A program made the translations under genes and the position numbers. A stretch of 64,000 bases of DNA from Novosphingobium kaempferiae (lineage in GTDB: Bacteria > Pseudomonadota > Alphaproteobacteria > Sphingomonadales > Sphingomonadaceae), in NCBI RefSeq assembly GCF_021227995.1, contig NZ_CP089301.1, positions 3,472,001 to 3,536,000 on the forward strand, written 5' to 3'. The notes under the pieces were generated by a model, which was given only the letters and a program-made list of their open reading frames with translations, made no database searches and had not been told where the DNA came from. Shown piece by piece: positions 53,028 to 61,612 of this stretch; within the stretch, counting starts at the first letter, position 1, and each line of letters begins with the position of its first letter.

Positions 53028-54095
53028 ATGGACGCCGATCTCGACCGGCTGGCCCCGATCGGGCCGCTTACCGAATGGCTCGACGCGCATGTGCCGCAAC
53101 TGGGCAAGGGACCGCTGAAGACGGCGGTGCTGTCCGGCGGCACCTCCAACGTGGTGCTGACGCTCGACCGTGGGGACAGGCCCATGGTCATGCGCCGCCC
53201 GCCCGCCGTGCCCCCGCCCGGTGCCGAAAAGGGCGTGCTGCGCGAGGCGCGCATCCTGACCGCGCTCAATGCGACCGACGTGCCGCATCCGGTGTGCCAT
53301 GGCTCCTGCGCGGACGACGGCGTGGTCGGCGCGCCGTTCTACGTCATGGACAAGGTGGAGGGCTGGGCGCCGAACCTGCGCGACGAGCGGATCCACAACG
53401 AGCCGCCGTTCGACCGCATGCCTTACGAATACGGCATTCCCTTCGCCATCGTCGACGGGCTGATCGCGCTCGCCAACGTCGATCATGAGGCCATCGGCCT
53501 TGACGACTACGGCAAGCCGGGCCCGTTCCTGCAACGACAGGTCGACCGCTGGGCAGGGCAACTGGCGTCGTACAAGGAGCGCTACGGCTACGAAGGCCGC
53601 GAGTTGCCGGGCTATGCCGAGACCGAGGAATGGCTGCGCGCGAACGTGCTGCCGAACGAGAGGCGCGGGATCATCCACGGCGATGTCGGCACGCCCAACA
53701 TGATGTTCCGCCACGGCCCGCCCGCGCGGCTGGCAGCGATGATCGACTGGGAGCTTTCGACCATCGGCGATCCGATGATCGACATGGGCTGGTTCACCGG
53801 CGGCATGCGCGACGAGGACGAGCCGGACAAGACGTTCCCCACCGCGCTCAACAACCCCGCGCATTTCCCGACGCGGCAGGAACTGGGCCGCTACTACTGC
53901 GCCGGTACGGGCCGCGACATCCGCGACTTCGACTATTTCTCGATCCTCGCGAAGTTCAAGTCGGGCTGCCTGCTCGAATACAAGGTGGCGCAGGCCGAGG
54001 CGGGGATACTGCCGAAGGAAACAGGGCGCTTCTTCGCGAAGATCGTCCTCAACTGTTTCGAGGACACCGCGAAGATGGTGCGGAGGATTGCCTGA
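53028..54095 (+). CDS. APH-fold kinase, LvaA/ACAD11 kinase-like
   Basis: A 355-residue phosphotransferase of the APH/ChoK-like fold. The catalytic loop is IIHGDVGTPNMMF (about 212) and the metal-binding aspartate is in AMIDWELSTIGDP. Gene order matters: it is translationally coupled to an acyl-CoA dehydrogenase, the pairing found in LvaA-LvaC of levulinate metabolism and in the fused human ACAD10/ACAD11, where the kinase phosphorylates a 4-hydroxyacyl-CoA. ATG 53028 is used for its spacing from AAGGAG; 53025 is also possible. Confidence 0.86.
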   Translation: MDADLDRLAPIGPLTEWLDAHVPQLGKGPLKTAVLSGGTSNVVLTLDRGDRPMVMRRPPAVPPPGAEKGVLREARILTALNATDVPHPVCHGSCADDGVVGAPFYVMDKVEGWAPNLRDERIHNEPPFDRMPYEYGIPFAIVDGLIALANVDHEAIGLDDYGKPGPFLQRQVDRWAGQLASYKERYGYEGRELPGYAETEEWLRANVLPNERRGIIHGDVGTPNMMFRHGPPARLAAMIDWELSTIGDPMIDMGWFTGGMRDEDEPDKTFPTALNNPAHFPTRQELGRYYCAGTGRDIRDFDYFSILAKFKSGCLLEYKVAQAEAGILPKETGRFFAKIVLNCFEDTAKMVRRIA

Positions 54096-55399
54096 TGATC
54101 GACTTTTCAATCGAACCCGAGTTCCAGGCGAAGCTCGACTGGATGGACCGTTTCGTGCGGGACGAGTGCGAGACGATGGACCTGCTGTTTCCCGAACAGG
54201 GCGCGCAGTTCGATCCGTCCTACGCGGCGGCGCGGCGGCACCTGAAGCCGTTGCAGGAACAGGTGAAGGCGCAGGGGCTGTGGGCGTGCCACCTCGGACC
54301 GCATCTGGGTGGACCGGGCTACGGGCAGGTCAAGCTGGCGCTGATGAACGAGATCATCGGCCGCTCGACATGGGCGCCTACCGTCTTCGGCACCGCCGCG
54401 CCCGACACCGGCAATGCCGAAATCCTCGCCCTGTTCGGCACGGCGGAGCAGAAGCAGAAGTACCTCGGCCCGCTTATGGCGGGGGAGATCGTCTCGTGCT
54501 TCTCGATGACCGAGCCGCAGGGTGGTGCGGACCCTGACGTCTTCACCTGCCGCGCCACGCGGGAGGGCGACGAATGGGTGATCGAGGGGGAGAAGTGGTT
54601 CTCCTCCAACGCGCGGTTCGCCTCGTTCCTTCTGGTGATCGCCGTGACCGACCCGGACGCGCCGCTGACCGGACGGATGAGCATGTTCGTCGTCCCCGCA
54701 GATACGCCGGGGATCGAGATCCTGCGCAATGTCGCCATCGCCGGGGACTTCGACCCCGAAAACGGCCACCACGCGCACATCCGCTACAACCGCGTGAATG
54801 TGCCGCTCGACCACATGCTCGGGAAGCCGGGCGAGGGGTTCAAGGTGGCGCAGGCGCGGCTCGGCGGTGGGCGCATCCACCATGCCATGCGCACCGTCGG
54901 CATGTGCAACCGCGCGCTCGACATGATGCTGGAACGCGCCGTCTCGCGCCGCACCAAGGGCGCGATGCTGGGCGATCACCAGTTGGTGCAGGCCAAGATC
55001 GCGGACTCGGTGATCGAGCTGGAACAGTTCCGCCTGCTGGTGCTCAAGACCGCGTGGCTGATCGACGAGATCGAGGCGGGCCGCATGAAGCACGGCGCGG
55101 CGCGCAAGCATATCGGCATGTGCAAGGTGGCGATGGCGTCTGTCTATGCGAACGTCGTCGGCCGCGCGCTGGAGGTCCACGGATCGCTTGGCATCTCGCT
55201 CGATATGCCGCTGGCCAAGTGGTACGGCGGCAACATGGCGCTGGCCTTTGCAGACGGCCCGACCGACGCGCACCGCTCGCAACTGGCGCGGGCCTACATG
55301 AAGCGCGTGACACCGGCGGAGGGCATGTTCCCCAGCGAGCACATCCCCACGCGGACGGCACGCGCTTTGGAGCGCTACCCCGATGCGAGAGGGTCTTGA
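54095..55399 (+). CDS. Acyl-CoA dehydrogenase, ACAD10/11-like
   Basis: A 434-residue flavin-dependent dehydrogenase. FAD and substrate-binding blocks are CFSMTEPQGGADPDVF, GEKWFSSNARFASFLLV and the C-terminal HGSLGIS. Its start overlaps the kinase stop by one base (TGATG). In the paired systems it probably removes the phosphorylated 4-hydroxy group's phosphate and forms an enoyl-CoA. The substrate here is unknown. Confidence 0.87.
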   Translation: MIDFSIEPEFQAKLDWMDRFVRDECETMDLLFPEQGAQFDPSYAAARRHLKPLQEQVKAQGLWACHLGPHLGGPGYGQVKLALMNEIIGRSTWAPTVFGTAAPDTGNAEILALFGTAEQKQKYLGPLMAGEIVSCFSMTEPQGGADPDVFTCRATREGDEWVIEGEKWFSSNARFASFLLVIAVTDPDAPLTGRMSMFVVPADTPGIEILRNVAIAGDFDPENGHHAHIRYNRVNVPLDHMLGKPGEGFKVAQARLGGGRIHHAMRTVGMCNRALDMMLERAVSRRTKGAMLGDHQLVQAKIADSVIELEQFRLLVLKTAWLIDEIEAGRMKHGAARKHIGMCKVAMASVYANVVGRALEVHGSLGISLDMPLAKWYGGNMALAFADGPTDAHRSQLARAYMKRVTPAEGMFPSEHIPTRTARALERYPDARGS

Positions 55400-55401
55400 G
55401 C

Positions 55402-56157
55402 ATGGACCCGCTGTTCGACTTCACCGGCAAGGTCGCGCTCGTCACCGGCGGATCGCGCGGGCTCGGCTACCAGATGGTCCGCGCTTTCGCCGAGCGGGGC
55501 GCGGACGTGATCGTCGCCAGCCGCAAGCTGGATGCCTGTGAGGCGGTCTGCGAGGAGATGCGCGGGCTGGGCCGCAGGGCGCTGGCGCTGTCGGCCCATG
55601 TCGGCCGCTGGGATGAGTGCGATCGGCTGGTCGCGGAGGCCTACGAAGCCTTCGGGGCTGTGGATATCCTTGTGAACAACGCGGGGATGAGTCCGCGCAT
55701 GCCCAGTCACGAAGTCACCGAGAAGCTGTTCGATTCCGTGCTCAACCTCAACTTCAAGGGGCCGTTCCGCCTCTCCACGCAAGTCGGCAAGCGCATGTTC
55801 GACCGTGCGGAGGCGGGCGGGCCGGGGGGCTGCATCATCAACGTCACCTCGTCCGGTTCGATGATGCCGCTGCCGCAGGTGGTGACCTATGGCTCGTCCA
55901 AGGCGGCGCTCAACGCGATGAGCCGGTCGCTGGCGTGGGAATATGCGCCGCACGTGCGGGTCAACACGCTGTCGCCCGGAGCCTTCCGCACCGATATCGT
56001 CGAGGCATGGCCGGACAAGGGGCAGGGGCCGATCCCGATCCCGCGTGGTCACGCGGCGGAACCGGAGGAGATCGTCACCGCCGCGCTGTTTCTTGCCAGC
56101 CCCGCCTCGGTCAACGTCACCGGCTCCATCGTGCGCTGCGACGGGGGGCAGCATTGA
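55402..56157 (+). CDS. SDR-family oxidoreductase in the kinase-dehydrogenase operon
   Basis: A 251-residue short-chain dehydrogenase. The cofactor motif is TGGSRGLGYQM near 16, NNAG is in LVNNAGMSPR, the catalytic Ser is in NVTSSGSMM and Tyr-x3-Lys in TYGSSKAALN. ASRKLD after strand 2 suggests NADP preference. It starts two bases after the dehydrogenase stop and ends within the overlap with the next gene. It probably acts on a hydroxy or keto group of the pathway intermediate. Confidence 0.87.
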   Translation: MDPLFDFTGKVALVTGGSRGLGYQMVRAFAERGADVIVASRKLDACEAVCEEMRGLGRRALALSAHVGRWDECDRLVAEAYEAFGAVDILVNNAGMSPRMPSHEVTEKLFDSVLNLNFKGPFRLSTQVGKRMFDRAEAGGPGGCIINVTSSGSMMPLPQVVTYGSSKAALNAMSRSLAWEYAPHVRVNTLSPGAFRTDIVEAWPDKGQGPIPIPRGHAAEPEEIVTAALFLASPASVNVTGSIVRCDGGQH

Positions 56158-57134
56158 GCCCGCGCGCCGTCGTCGGCCGCGCCTTCGGCCCGCCGGAGAG
56201 CTATGCCCTCGAAGCGTTCGACCCCGGTGCTCCGGGCGAGGGGCAGGTGCGGGTCGCCATCCGGGCTGCGGGAGTGTCCTACGTCGACGTGCTGACGGCC
56301 ATGGGGCACTACCAGTTCAAGCCGCCGATGCCCTTCATCCCCGGCAGCGAGGCGGCGGGCGTGGTCGAGGCGGTGGGGGCGGGCGTCACCCACCTTGCCG
56401 CAGGGGACCGCGTGTTCTGCGGCGGCCTTGGCGGGCTCTTCGCCGAGGCCAACCTGTTCGGTGCTGCCAACATGGCGAAGATCCCCGACGCGATGAGCTT
56501 CGAGCAGGCTGCCGTCTTCGCGGTGAATTACCAGACGGCCTACTATGCGCTGGCCGACCGGGGCCGTGCGCAGAGCGGGGAGACGCTGCTGGTTCTCGGC
56601 GCGGCGGGCGGGACCGGCTACGCGGCGGTGCAGGTGGGGCGGCACCTTGGCCTGAGGGTCATCGCCTCGGCATCGAGCCCGGAAAAGCAGGCGCTGGCGC
56701 TTGCCGGAGGAGCCGACGCGGTGGTGACGAGCGGCGCCGATGACTGGCGCGACCGGGTGATCGCGGCGAACGGCGGCAAGCCGGTCGATCTGGTCTTCGA
56801 TCCCGTTGGCGGCGAGGCGAGCGAGCCGGCCTTCCGCAGCCTCGGCTATGACGGGCGGCACCTCGTCATCGGCTTCACCGCCGGGATCGCCGCGCTGCGC
56901 ATGAACCTGCCGCTGCTCAAGAGCGCCAGCCTCGTCGGCGTGCAGATGCGCGACCATGCGCTGCGGCGGCCCGAAGCGGCGGCGGCGATGCGGCGCAAGG
57001 TCATGGAGCTTGCGGGCGAGGGCGTGTTCTCCCCCGCCATCGCCGGGCGCTACCCGCTGGAGGATTATGCGGCGGCGATGAACGAGGCGTTCTCCGGCAA
57101 GGCGGCGGGGCGGGTGGTGCTGGTGATGCGGTGA
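56154..57134 (+). CDS. Quinone oxidoreductase-like MDR protein (TTG start)
   Basis: A 326-residue zinc-independent medium-chain dehydrogenase of the quinone reductase type. It contains GSEAAGVVEAVGAGVTHLAAGDRV, the cofactor loop LVLGAAGGTGYAAVQVG (near 142) and FDPVGGEASEPAF. Translation seems to start at TTG 56154, overlapping the SDR stop as TTGA with GGGGGG seven bases upstream; there is no in-frame ATG or GTG at a sensible place. It is the last gene of the operon and is followed by a family A repeat. Confidence 0.83.
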   Translation: MSPRAVVGRAFGPPESYALEAFDPGAPGEGQVRVAIRAAGVSYVDVLTAMGHYQFKPPMPFIPGSEAAGVVEAVGAGVTHLAAGDRVFCGGLGGLFAEANLFGAANMAKIPDAMSFEQAAVFAVNYQTAYYALADRGRAQSGETLLVLGAAGGTGYAAVQVGRHLGLRVIASASSPEKQALALAGGADAVVTSGADDWRDRVIAANGGKPVDLVFDPVGGEASEPAFRSLGYDGRHLVIGFTAGIAALRMNLPLLKSASLVGVQMRDHALRRPEAAAAMRRKVMELAGEGVFSPAIAGRYPLEDYAAAMNEAFSGKAAGRVVLVMR

Positions 57135-57174
57135 GGTCGATAAAGCCAGCAACGTCCAAAGATTTACCCTGCAT

Positions 57175-57249
57175 CGTCATTGCGAGCGCAGCGAAGCAAT
57201 CCATGCGGTCCGCACGGCGCTGGATTGCTTCGCTGCGCTCGCAATGACG
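57175..57249. repeat. Palindromic repeat, family A
   Basis: CGTCATTGCGAGCGCAGCG (from 57175) and the complement ending at 57249, between the end of the MDR gene and the convergent AraC gene. Confidence 0.85.
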
Positions 57250-57273
57250 AACTGAAGGGAGGGGATGACGAAA

Positions 57274-58323
57274 TCAACAGCCCGCCCGGTACTGCTGCGG
57301 CGTCATCCCGGTCCAGCGCTTGAACGCGCGCCCGAAGCTGGTCTGCTCACCGTAGCCGAGGCGGTCGGCGATCTCGTCCAGCGAGAGGCGGCCTTCGGTG
57401 AGGTGGCCTTTCGCCAGCGTCTCGCGCTGCTTCTCCACCAGTTCGGAGAACTTCGCACTTTCCGCCGCCAGCCGGGACTGGAGGGTGCGCACCGACATGC
57501 CGGTCTTCTCCGCGCAGCGCTCGATCGAGCACGATCCCGTCGCCAGCGCGCCGCGGATGTAGCTGTCCACCTTGTCGATGATCGACTGGCTGTGCGCCGA
57601 CTTTACCCGCTGCAGGTACGAGCCGAGCAGGCGATAGAGCAGCCGGTTGGCGCTCGGCACCGGCTGTTCTAGCGAGCGGACCGGGAAGACCACCGAATTG
57701 CGGTTGGCGCGGCTCTGCACCCGGCAGCCGAGGGTCTTTTCCAGTTCCGGAAGGTCGGTGGCGCGCGGGTCTGCGGAGAGGCTGACCCAACTGGGCTTGA
57801 AGGCGGGGCCGCCGATCGCCTGCAGCAGCTTCACGTTGAGCATCGCCGCCTGATAGTGCGCCTGGTCGTTGACGCCGATGTCGGTGTTGACCAGCCAGGT
57901 CAGTTCCGCCGTCTCGCGCCCCTCGATCAGCACGACCTCGCAGTCGGGCGCGTGGACGACCGGCAGGAAGTCGATCAGGCAGCGGATCCCGGCACGCATC
58001 GTCGGGGCCGAACGGCAGAGCGCGGTGACGCAGCCGAACACCTCGGGATCCTGCGTCTGCGCGATGTGCAGGCCGAACAGGGGATCGTCGAACAGGGTGC
58101 TGCAATATTCGAAGGTGTCCGCCACCTGCTGCGGCGCGACGAGGCTTTCGGGGTCGATCAGCACGCGCGGCTCCATGCCGTGCCGCTCGACGATGCCGCG
58201 CGCGTCGCGTCCGTGGCTGCGCGCCAGTCCCGCCAGCCCTGCGAAGTTCGCCGCGCGCACCTGTCCGCCGCCGGGGGTAACGTCGAGCGGTCCGTCGAGA
58301 CTGAAGAAATGCTGCTGGCCCAT
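57274..58323 (-). CDS. AraC-family transcriptional regulator (OruR/ArgR-like arrangement)
   Basis: A 349-residue regulator. The N-terminal ~240 residues form an Arabinose_bd-type sensing domain of the OruR group (RHGMEPRVLIDPESLVAPQQV). The C-terminal AraC domain has two helix-turn-helices: CSIERCAEKTGMSVRTLQSRL and LSLDEIADRLGYGEQTSFGRAF, then FKRWTGMTPQQYR. ATG 58323 (MGQQHFFSLDG) is chosen with AGGGAC upstream. It is divergent from the crotonase gene at 58479, a likely target. Confidence 0.87.
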   Translation of the reverse strand: MGQQHFFSLDGPLDVTPGGGQVRAANFAGLAGLARSHGRDARGIVERHGMEPRVLIDPESLVAPQQVADTFEYCSTLFDDPLFGLHIAQTQDPEVFGCVTALCRSAPTMRAGIRCLIDFLPVVHAPDCEVVLIEGRETAELTWLVNTDIGVNDQAHYQAAMLNVKLLQAIGGPAFKPSWVSLSADPRATDLPELEKTLGCRVQSRANRNSVVFPVRSLEQPVPSANRLLYRLLGSYLQRVKSAHSQSIIDKVDSYIRGALATGSCSIERCAEKTGMSVRTLQSRLAAESAKFSELVEKQRETLAKGHLTEGRLSLDEIADRLGYGEQTSFGRAFKRWTGMTPQQYRAGC

Positions 58324-58478
58324 CGCCGTCCCTCTTTCACGATTGGCGGACGTTTTCGTCCTGCCGCCATTCACTGGCTCGGCGTCCAGTATCGAGAGCC
58401 TTGCGCGTAATGCCAATCCCCCCTCGCTTGCCTGTGGCAGCAGACGGGAAAGCTCGAAACGGGCGGGAGAGGATACGC

Positions 58479-59450
58479 ATGAAGACGATGGCCGATCACA
58501 AGCAGGCGGCTGACCAGCTCATCCGCTACGAGAAGGACAAGGCGACCAAGATCGCGACGATCACCTTCAACCGGCTGGACAAGCACAACACCGCCACCAT
58601 CGGGATGCGCGCGCGGTTCGGCGAACTGGTGTTCCGCGCCAACATCGACGACGACGTGAAGGTGCTGGTGATCCGGGGCGAGGGCGACAACCTGGGCAGC
58701 GGTGGCGACCTCGACGAGCATGGCGACCTCTACCTCAACCCAAAGCCGGGCGAGGGATTCCTGGTCGACATGGAGATCGAGGATCCGGACGTGAAATACC
58801 CGCCGCCGGGTTCCTACCGCTACCTCCACGGGCTGACCGACTTCTACGCGAAGGCGCGTTCGGGCAATCGCCCGCTGCAGGAGTTCAAGAAGATCTCCAT
58901 CGTCGAGGCCAAGGGCTATTGCTACGGCTGGCACTTCTACCAGTGCGCCGATGCGGACATCATCGTGTCCTCGGACGACGCGCTGTTCGGGCACCCCTCG
59001 TTCCGTTACGCCGGATGGGGGCCGCGCATGTGGCAGTGGCTGGAGATGGTCGGCCTGCGCCGCTTTTCCGAGATGCTGTTCACCGGCCGCCCGTTCACCG
59101 CGGACGAGATGTACCACTGCAACTTCGTGAACTCCGTCGTCCCGCGCGACCGGCTGGAGGCGGAGACGGCCAAGTACGCCCACGCCTGTTCGATCACGCG
59201 GCCGACCGACGTGGTGGTGGCGCAGAAGACCTTCATCGAGGCGTACAAGCAGTATCGCGGCGAATACATGGGCAGCCTGCTGACCGGCTGGCTGGAAGGT
59301 ATGCTCCCGCTGATGAAGGACGACGGCGCCGACGACGTGAACCTCGGCAAGAACGGCACGTTCCAGCAGGGCATCGGCAAGGTCGTGAAGAACCACGACC
59401 TGAACTATCCGCCCGAATGGCGGCTCTCGAAGGAGGGGCGCAAGGGGTGA
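58479..59450 (+). CDS. Crotonase-family protein, variant lacking both catalytic glutamates
   Basis: A 323-residue enoyl-CoA hydratase/isomerase superfamily protein, longer than the usual ~260. It has the oxyanion-hole segments VLVIRGEGDNLGSGGDL and AKGYCYGWHFYQCADADIIV. At the positions of the two usual glutamates it has aromatic residues (GWHFYQC) and serine (GHPSFRYAG), so ordinary hydration is unlikely. ATG 58479 follows GAGAGGA. The real reaction, perhaps an isomerisation, hydrolysis or ring cleavage, cannot be told from sequence. It is divergent from the AraC gene. Confidence 0.8.
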   Translation: MKTMADHKQAADQLIRYEKDKATKIATITFNRLDKHNTATIGMRARFGELVFRANIDDDVKVLVIRGEGDNLGSGGDLDEHGDLYLNPKPGEGFLVDMEIEDPDVKYPPPGSYRYLHGLTDFYAKARSGNRPLQEFKKISIVEAKGYCYGWHFYQCADADIIVSSDDALFGHPSFRYAGWGPRMWQWLEMVGLRRFSEMLFTGRPFTADEMYHCNFVNSVVPRDRLEAETAKYAHACSITRPTDVVVAQKTFIEAYKQYRGEYMGSLLTGWLEGMLPLMKDDGADDVNLGKNGTFQQGIGKVVKNHDLNYPPEWRLSKEGRKG

Positions 59451-59462
59451 TGATGCGGCCCT

Positions 59463-59551
59463 TCCGCTCGTCATTGCGAGCCGCAGGCGAAGCAATCCAT
59501 GGAGGCACGAACCGCGCTGGATTGCTTCGCTTCGCTCGCAATGACGAGCGG
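59463..59551. repeat. Palindromic repeat, family A, with extended arms
   Basis: Arms read CCGCTCGTCATTGCGAGCC and its complement; the outer CGCTCG/CGAGCG extends the stem beyond other copies. It is followed by a degenerate second copy at 59583-59641. Confidence 0.8.
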
Positions 59552-59679
59552 AGGGGACAGATCACCCCCTCATTTCACACCTTCGTCATTGCGAGCGGCG
59601 AAGCCGCGCGGCAATCCAGCGACGCGCACGCTGCTCGCAATGACTGAGCACCGGCTGGATAGCGCCCCGGCGATGGCAT

Positions 59680-59720
59680 CTACAATGCGCGCAATGCGGA
59701 TCGATTTGCGCGCATTGTAG
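59680..59720. promoter_or_regulatory. 15-bp perfect inverted repeat upstream of the second AraC gene
   Basis: CTACAATGCGCGCAA (59680-59694) and TTGCGCGCATTGTAG (59706-59720) are separated by 11 bases, so the half-site centres are 26 bases apart. It lies about 120 bases upstream of ATG 59842 and does not belong to the repeat families of the window. No T-tract follows, so an operator is more likely than a terminator. Confidence 0.65.
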
Positions 59721-59841
59721 AGTAGCTTCGCGATCAGGTGATACGAAGTAGATGGACCCGACCGGCAAAGAGTCGGCGGCAGTCACGGGCAGGAACCGAC
59801 GCCAGCAGAAGCGCTTCGTTTCCCGCCATTGGGAGAGAGCC

Positions 59842-60891
59842 ATGGCAGAGACTTTGTTCTCGTTCGACAAGCGCAATTACCGCGATTGCCAGAGCATGTT
59901 CCGCGGCGCCCGCGACCAGGAATACTATCGCGGCGACTTCTGGATCGAGGACGGATCGACCACCATCGACGTGCGTTCGGAACGCAAGGCGGTGGGCGCG
60001 ATCTCGATCATCCGGCAGCGTTCGGCGGCGAACCTGTTCTTCCGCCGCTCGCGCCAGCACATCCGCGAGGATGCGACCGACCTGTCGATCCTGTGGTTCG
60101 TGAAGCGCGGCGAACTCGCGATCTCGAACCAGTGCGGCAACAAGGTGGCGCGCGCCGGGGATTTCATCATCACCCGTTCGATGTCGCCCTTCTTCATGGA
60201 GTGTCGCACCGGCGGCGATGGCATGCACGAAGTGCTGCACGTCACCGTGCCCACCCACATCCTGCGCGGCTTCGTGCGGCAGGATTTCAGCACCGGCCTG
60301 TTCATGGCGATGGAGCGCGCCGAACTGGCGATGGCCGAGCACCTGCTGACCGAGGTCTTCGCCGACGACGGCGGGATCGGCGATGCCTCTGCCCGGCTGC
60401 TGGTCGATACCGCGCTCGGCCTTGTCGGCAACGCAATCCGTGCGACCGAGGACATGCAGCCCGCCCGCCAGTCCATAGCCGACCGGCGGCTGGAGGAAGT
60501 GCTGCGCTTCATCGAGGTCCACCTGTCCGACCCGCAGCTGTCGACCGCGATGGTCGCCAAGGGCTGCGGCATTTCCCCGCGCTACCTCTCGTTCCTGCTG
60601 CGCCTGCGCGACACCTCGTTCTCCGAACTGGTGTGGGAGCAGCGGCTGGCGATGGCGAAGGCATGGCTTTCCAGCTCCGACCCGCGCGACATCTCGATCA
60701 GCGAGATCGCCTACGGCGTCGGCTTCAAGAGCCCGGCGCACTTCAGCCGCATGTTCAAGCGCGTGTTCGGCGCGAACCCGCGTGAATATCGCGGCGAAAG
60801 CGGTGCGGATGAGCCGGTACTTGTGAGCGCGGTGGAGCCGTTCTCCGATTATCCCGCCGAATATCCCGTGGGCAGCAATCTTCTCCAGTGA
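59842..60891 (+). CDS. AraC-family transcriptional regulator with AraC-binding-like domain
   Basis: A 349-residue regulator. The N-terminal domain (ISIIRQRSAANLFFRRSRQHI...GELAISNQCG) is of the AraC_binding_2 type, as in NahR-unrelated FeaR/XylS-like regulators. The C-terminal DNA-binding part has STAMVAKGCGISPRYLSFLL and ISISEIAYGVGFKSPAHFSRMF. ATG 59842 with GGGAGAG upstream is preferred over an ATG at 59752. The perfect inverted repeat upstream is a natural binding site candidate. It probably controls the downstream catabolic genes. Confidence 0.87.
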   Translation: MAETLFSFDKRNYRDCQSMFRGARDQEYYRGDFWIEDGSTTIDVRSERKAVGAISIIRQRSAANLFFRRSRQHIREDATDLSILWFVKRGELAISNQCGNKVARAGDFIITRSMSPFFMECRTGGDGMHEVLHVTVPTHILRGFVRQDFSTGLFMAMERAELAMAEHLLTEVFADDGGIGDASARLLVDTALGLVGNAIRATEDMQPARQSIADRRLEEVLRFIEVHLSDPQLSTAMVAKGCGISPRYLSFLLRLRDTSFSELVWEQRLAMAKAWLSSSDPRDISISEIAYGVGFKSPAHFSRMFKRVFGANPREYRGESGADEPVLVSAVEPFSDYPAEYPVGSNLLQ

Positions 60892-60990
60892 GTACGGCGG
60901 GGCGATGCTTTGTCTACGCTAGATAGCGGACACTTGCATCGCTCCTCCCGCTGACCAATCCTTCGCGACAAGGAAATCAGGAGAGATGCC

Positions 60991-61323
60991 ATGAAGATGA
61001 AGCTCGTCGCGCTGACCCGTCCGCAGCCCGGCCGCGAGGCCGAGTACCACGAATGGTACGACACCAAGCACCTGCCCGAACTGGTCAACAAGTTCGGCAT
61101 GGCGGGCGCCCAGCGCTACAAGCTGGCGGCGCGGCTGATGGGCAACGATCCCAACGAATACCTCGCCATCTACGACCTCGACGCCGACGATCCGATGGCG
61201 TTCCTCGGCGCGGTGGGTGCCGCCTCGCAGTCGGGCGAGCTGACGCAGAGCGACGCGCAGGACTTCGGCACCTGCTATACCGCGCTGTTCACCGAACACG
61301 GCGAGCGGGTGGTGCCGGGCTGA
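60991..61323 (+). CDS. EthD-like small protein
   Basis: A 110-residue protein with the dimeric alpha-beta barrel pattern of EthD-like and DUF4286-type proteins: LVALTRPQPGREAEYHEWYDTKHLPELV, then AIYDLDADDPMAFL. Small proteins of this type help ring-cleavage or monooxygenase systems, but their exact activity is unclear. GGAGAG is well placed before ATG 60991. It is followed by a family A repeat, so it appears monocistronic. Confidence 0.75.
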   Translation: MKMKLVALTRPQPGREAEYHEWYDTKHLPELVNKFGMAGAQRYKLAARLMGNDPNEYLAIYDLDADDPMAFLGAVGAASQSGELTQSDAQDFGTCYTALFTEHGERVVPG

Positions 61324-61346
61324 GGTGCAAATCGCTCCACCATCAT

Positions 61347-61421
61347 CGTCATTGCGAGCGTAGCGAAGCAATCCACGGACGGCCTGCAACGCTGGATTGC
61401 TTCGCTGCGCTCGCAATGACG
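61347..61421. repeat. Palindromic repeat, family A
   Basis: CGTCATTGCGAGCGTAGCG (from 61347) and a nearly exact complement ending at 61421, 24 bases after the EthD-like stop. Confidence 0.85.
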
Positions 61422-61474
61422 ACAAGAGGCGCTGTCGATGCGCCCGAGGGCTGAGGTATTGCCCGATCATATCA

Positions 61475-61564
61475 CCGTCATTCCCGCGAAGGCGGGAACC
61501 CATCTCCTGACTGCGCCTGTTGCACGATCATCAGATGGATTCCCCGCCTTCGCGGGGATGACGG
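61475..61564. repeat. Palindromic repeat, family C pair
   Basis: Two hairpin units: CCCGCGAAGGCGGG near 61483 and CCCCGCCTTCGCGGGG near 61542. They are themselves complementary, so the whole segment forms one long imperfect stem. It resembles the element at 4553-4596 and sits near the end of the leftward crotonase gene. Confidence 0.8.
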
Positions 61565-61612
61565 CTTGTTTTCGATCCCACGCGATCCTGCCTGATAAGC
61601 CCGGACGGCTTC

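Larger units (their letters stand above)
59451..59841. other. 391-bp intergenic region with repeats and an inverted-repeat operator
   Basis: No gene is present. It contains the family A repeat at 59463-59551, a shorter variant at 59583-59641 and the perfect 15-base inverted repeat at 59680-59720 before the second AraC gene. Confidence 0.7.
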
